Source: JBDTRY01 sp039931435 (GTDB lineage Bacteria; Acidobacteriota; Thermoanaerobaculia; Gp7-AA8). Taken from it: a stretch of DNA of 5,413 nucleotides. The number at the start of each line of letters is the position of its first letter. The first letter of the stretch is position 1. The notes under the pieces were generated by a model. It searched no databases, had not been told where the DNA came from, and saw only the letters and a list, made by a program, of their open reading frames with translations. Location of the stretch: positions 1-5,413 of the forward strand of contig JBDTRY010000255.1 of assembly GCA_039931435.1 (NCBI GenBank), given 5' to 3'. The position numbers and the translations under genes are program-made. Of this stretch, positions 4,875 to 5,413 are shown piece by piece.

Positions 4875-5255
4875 CTACGGTAGCAGCTGCGCGATCGTGC
4901 GGGTCTGACCGTTGCTCAGAATGACTTCCGTCGCGCCGTTGCGTTTGTCGAGTTGCATGAGGAACTCGCGGCATGCACCGCACGGCGGAACGACTTCGCC
5001 ATCGCTCTGAACGGCGACCATCAGTTTCACACTTGTTTCGCGACTTTTCAGCATTTCGGCAGCGGCTGCCCGTTCGGCGCAAAAACCCAGGGCGCAATGC
5101 AGGTCAATGCACGCGCCGCTGTAGACGTTCCCGGCGGTGGTCAGGAGCGCTGCCGCCACGGTGCCGGACGAGCACTCACCTTCGAGCGATAATGGTTGCG
5201 CGAGATCAGTGGCGATCCGTATCAATTCCTGGATTGAAGTTTCTAGCTCTTTCAT
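4875..5255 (-). CDS. Cytidine-deaminase-like zinc enzyme, substrate uncertain
   Basis: This 126-residue protein has the length and core of the small homotetrameric cytidine deaminases. FCAERAAAAEML carries the first zinc ligand C59 and the catalytic Glu61, and PCGACREFL supplies zinc ligands C92 and C95. The reaction would be hydrolytic removal of an amino group from a cytidine-type base in the cytosol. Housekeeping Cdd enzymes bind the ribose through an N-x-E motif (FNVENAS type); here the equivalent stretch reads SGACIDLHCALGFCAE, without that Asn/Glu pair. I recall this 'CIDL.C..GFCAE' version from cytidine-deaminase-family proteins related to blasticidin-S deaminases, so the substrate may not be plain cytidine. 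The ATG at 5255 has only a weak GAGCGA upstream, but an in-frame TAG close by rules out a longer protein. A membrane-protein gene follows 56 nt downstream. Confidence 0.85.
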   Translation of the reverse strand: MKELETSIQELIRIATDLAQPLSLEGECSSGTVAAALLTTAGNVYSGACIDLHCALGFCAERAAAAEMLKSRETSVKLMVAVQSDGEVVPPCGACREFLMQLDKRNGATEVILSNGQTRTIAQLLP

Positions 5256-5357
5256 TCGCTCGACGACGGTGGTCTATTTTGGACTAGTGGCGCGTATTGG
5301 ATGAATTGGTACCGGATGAGGCAGGAATCGGCGACGTGAGCTAGGCGCGCCGACGCA

Positions 5358-5377
5358 AGCATAGCGGCTCCTATGCT
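5358..5377. other. Perfect 7-bp hairpin upstream of the deaminase gene
   Basis: agcatag (5358-5364) and ctatgct (5371-5377) pair perfectly around the six-base loop cggctc. It is followed on the plus strand by gaggaggcg, not by a T-run. It lies about 100 bp upstream of the deaminase start, so it could be a regulator site, or the end of a transcript entering from the right. Otherwise 5256-5413 holds no recognised gene. Confidence 0.3.
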
Positions 5378-5413
5378 GAGGAGGCGCAACAACGCTCACG
5401 GCGTCGAGACCAA

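Noticed and set aside
4819..5097. N-terminal extension of the membrane-protein frame up to an ATG at 5097
   Set aside because: It overlaps the deaminase out of frame and is Arg-rich; the TTG at 4818 has a consensus AGGAGG and starts at the expected family N-terminus.

Overview
The window looks like a gene-sparse accessory stretch of a high-GC, free-living bacterial chromosome. My best guess, by inference only, is an Acidobacteriota-type organism. The reasons are the high third-position GC of the coding regions, the secreted protein with paired 'NP' beta modules, the style of the LIC_13387-like membrane protein and cytidine deaminase, and the many 'gtcatccc...ggatgaca' intergenic repeats. No gene here is a secure taxonomic marker.

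Layout, left to right. Positions 1-277 hold no gene but several dispersed-repeat pieces, followed by a good sigma70-type promoter overlapped by a palindrome. Positions 278-960 (+) are a VapB/VapC-type toxin-antitoxin pair whose genes overlap by ATGA. Positions 1043-1789 (-) encode an exported protein starting with TTG and converge on vapC. Positions 1790-2377 are intergenic. They hold a 14-bp tandem repeat, a 98-bp palindromic element with perfect 12-bp terminal inverted repeats, and a second copy of a ~55-bp unit also present at 73-128. Positions 2378-3595 (-) encode a class I SAM methyltransferase with an extra C-terminal winged-helix-like domain. Divergent from it at 3776-3925 (+) is a 49-residue Lys-rich peptide with a strong Shine-Dalgarno sequence. 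Positions 3926-4392 hold at most one doubtful small ORF and a few hairpins. Positions 4393-5255 (-) are a probable two-gene operon: a cytidine-deaminase-like enzyme followed by a four-helix membrane protein. Positions 5256-5413 hold a hairpin and no recognised gene.

How the genes relate. The toxin-antitoxin pair is self-contained and probably autoregulated at the palindrome. The methyltransferase and the small peptide share a 180-bp divergent promoter region. They are the best candidate for something undescribed, since the C-terminal domain could bind a peptide partner, but this is inference. The deaminase lacks the usual nucleoside-sugar-binding motif of housekeeping cytidine deaminases, so its substrate is open. 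The repeats are probably parts of dispersed composite elements that occur throughout the genome.
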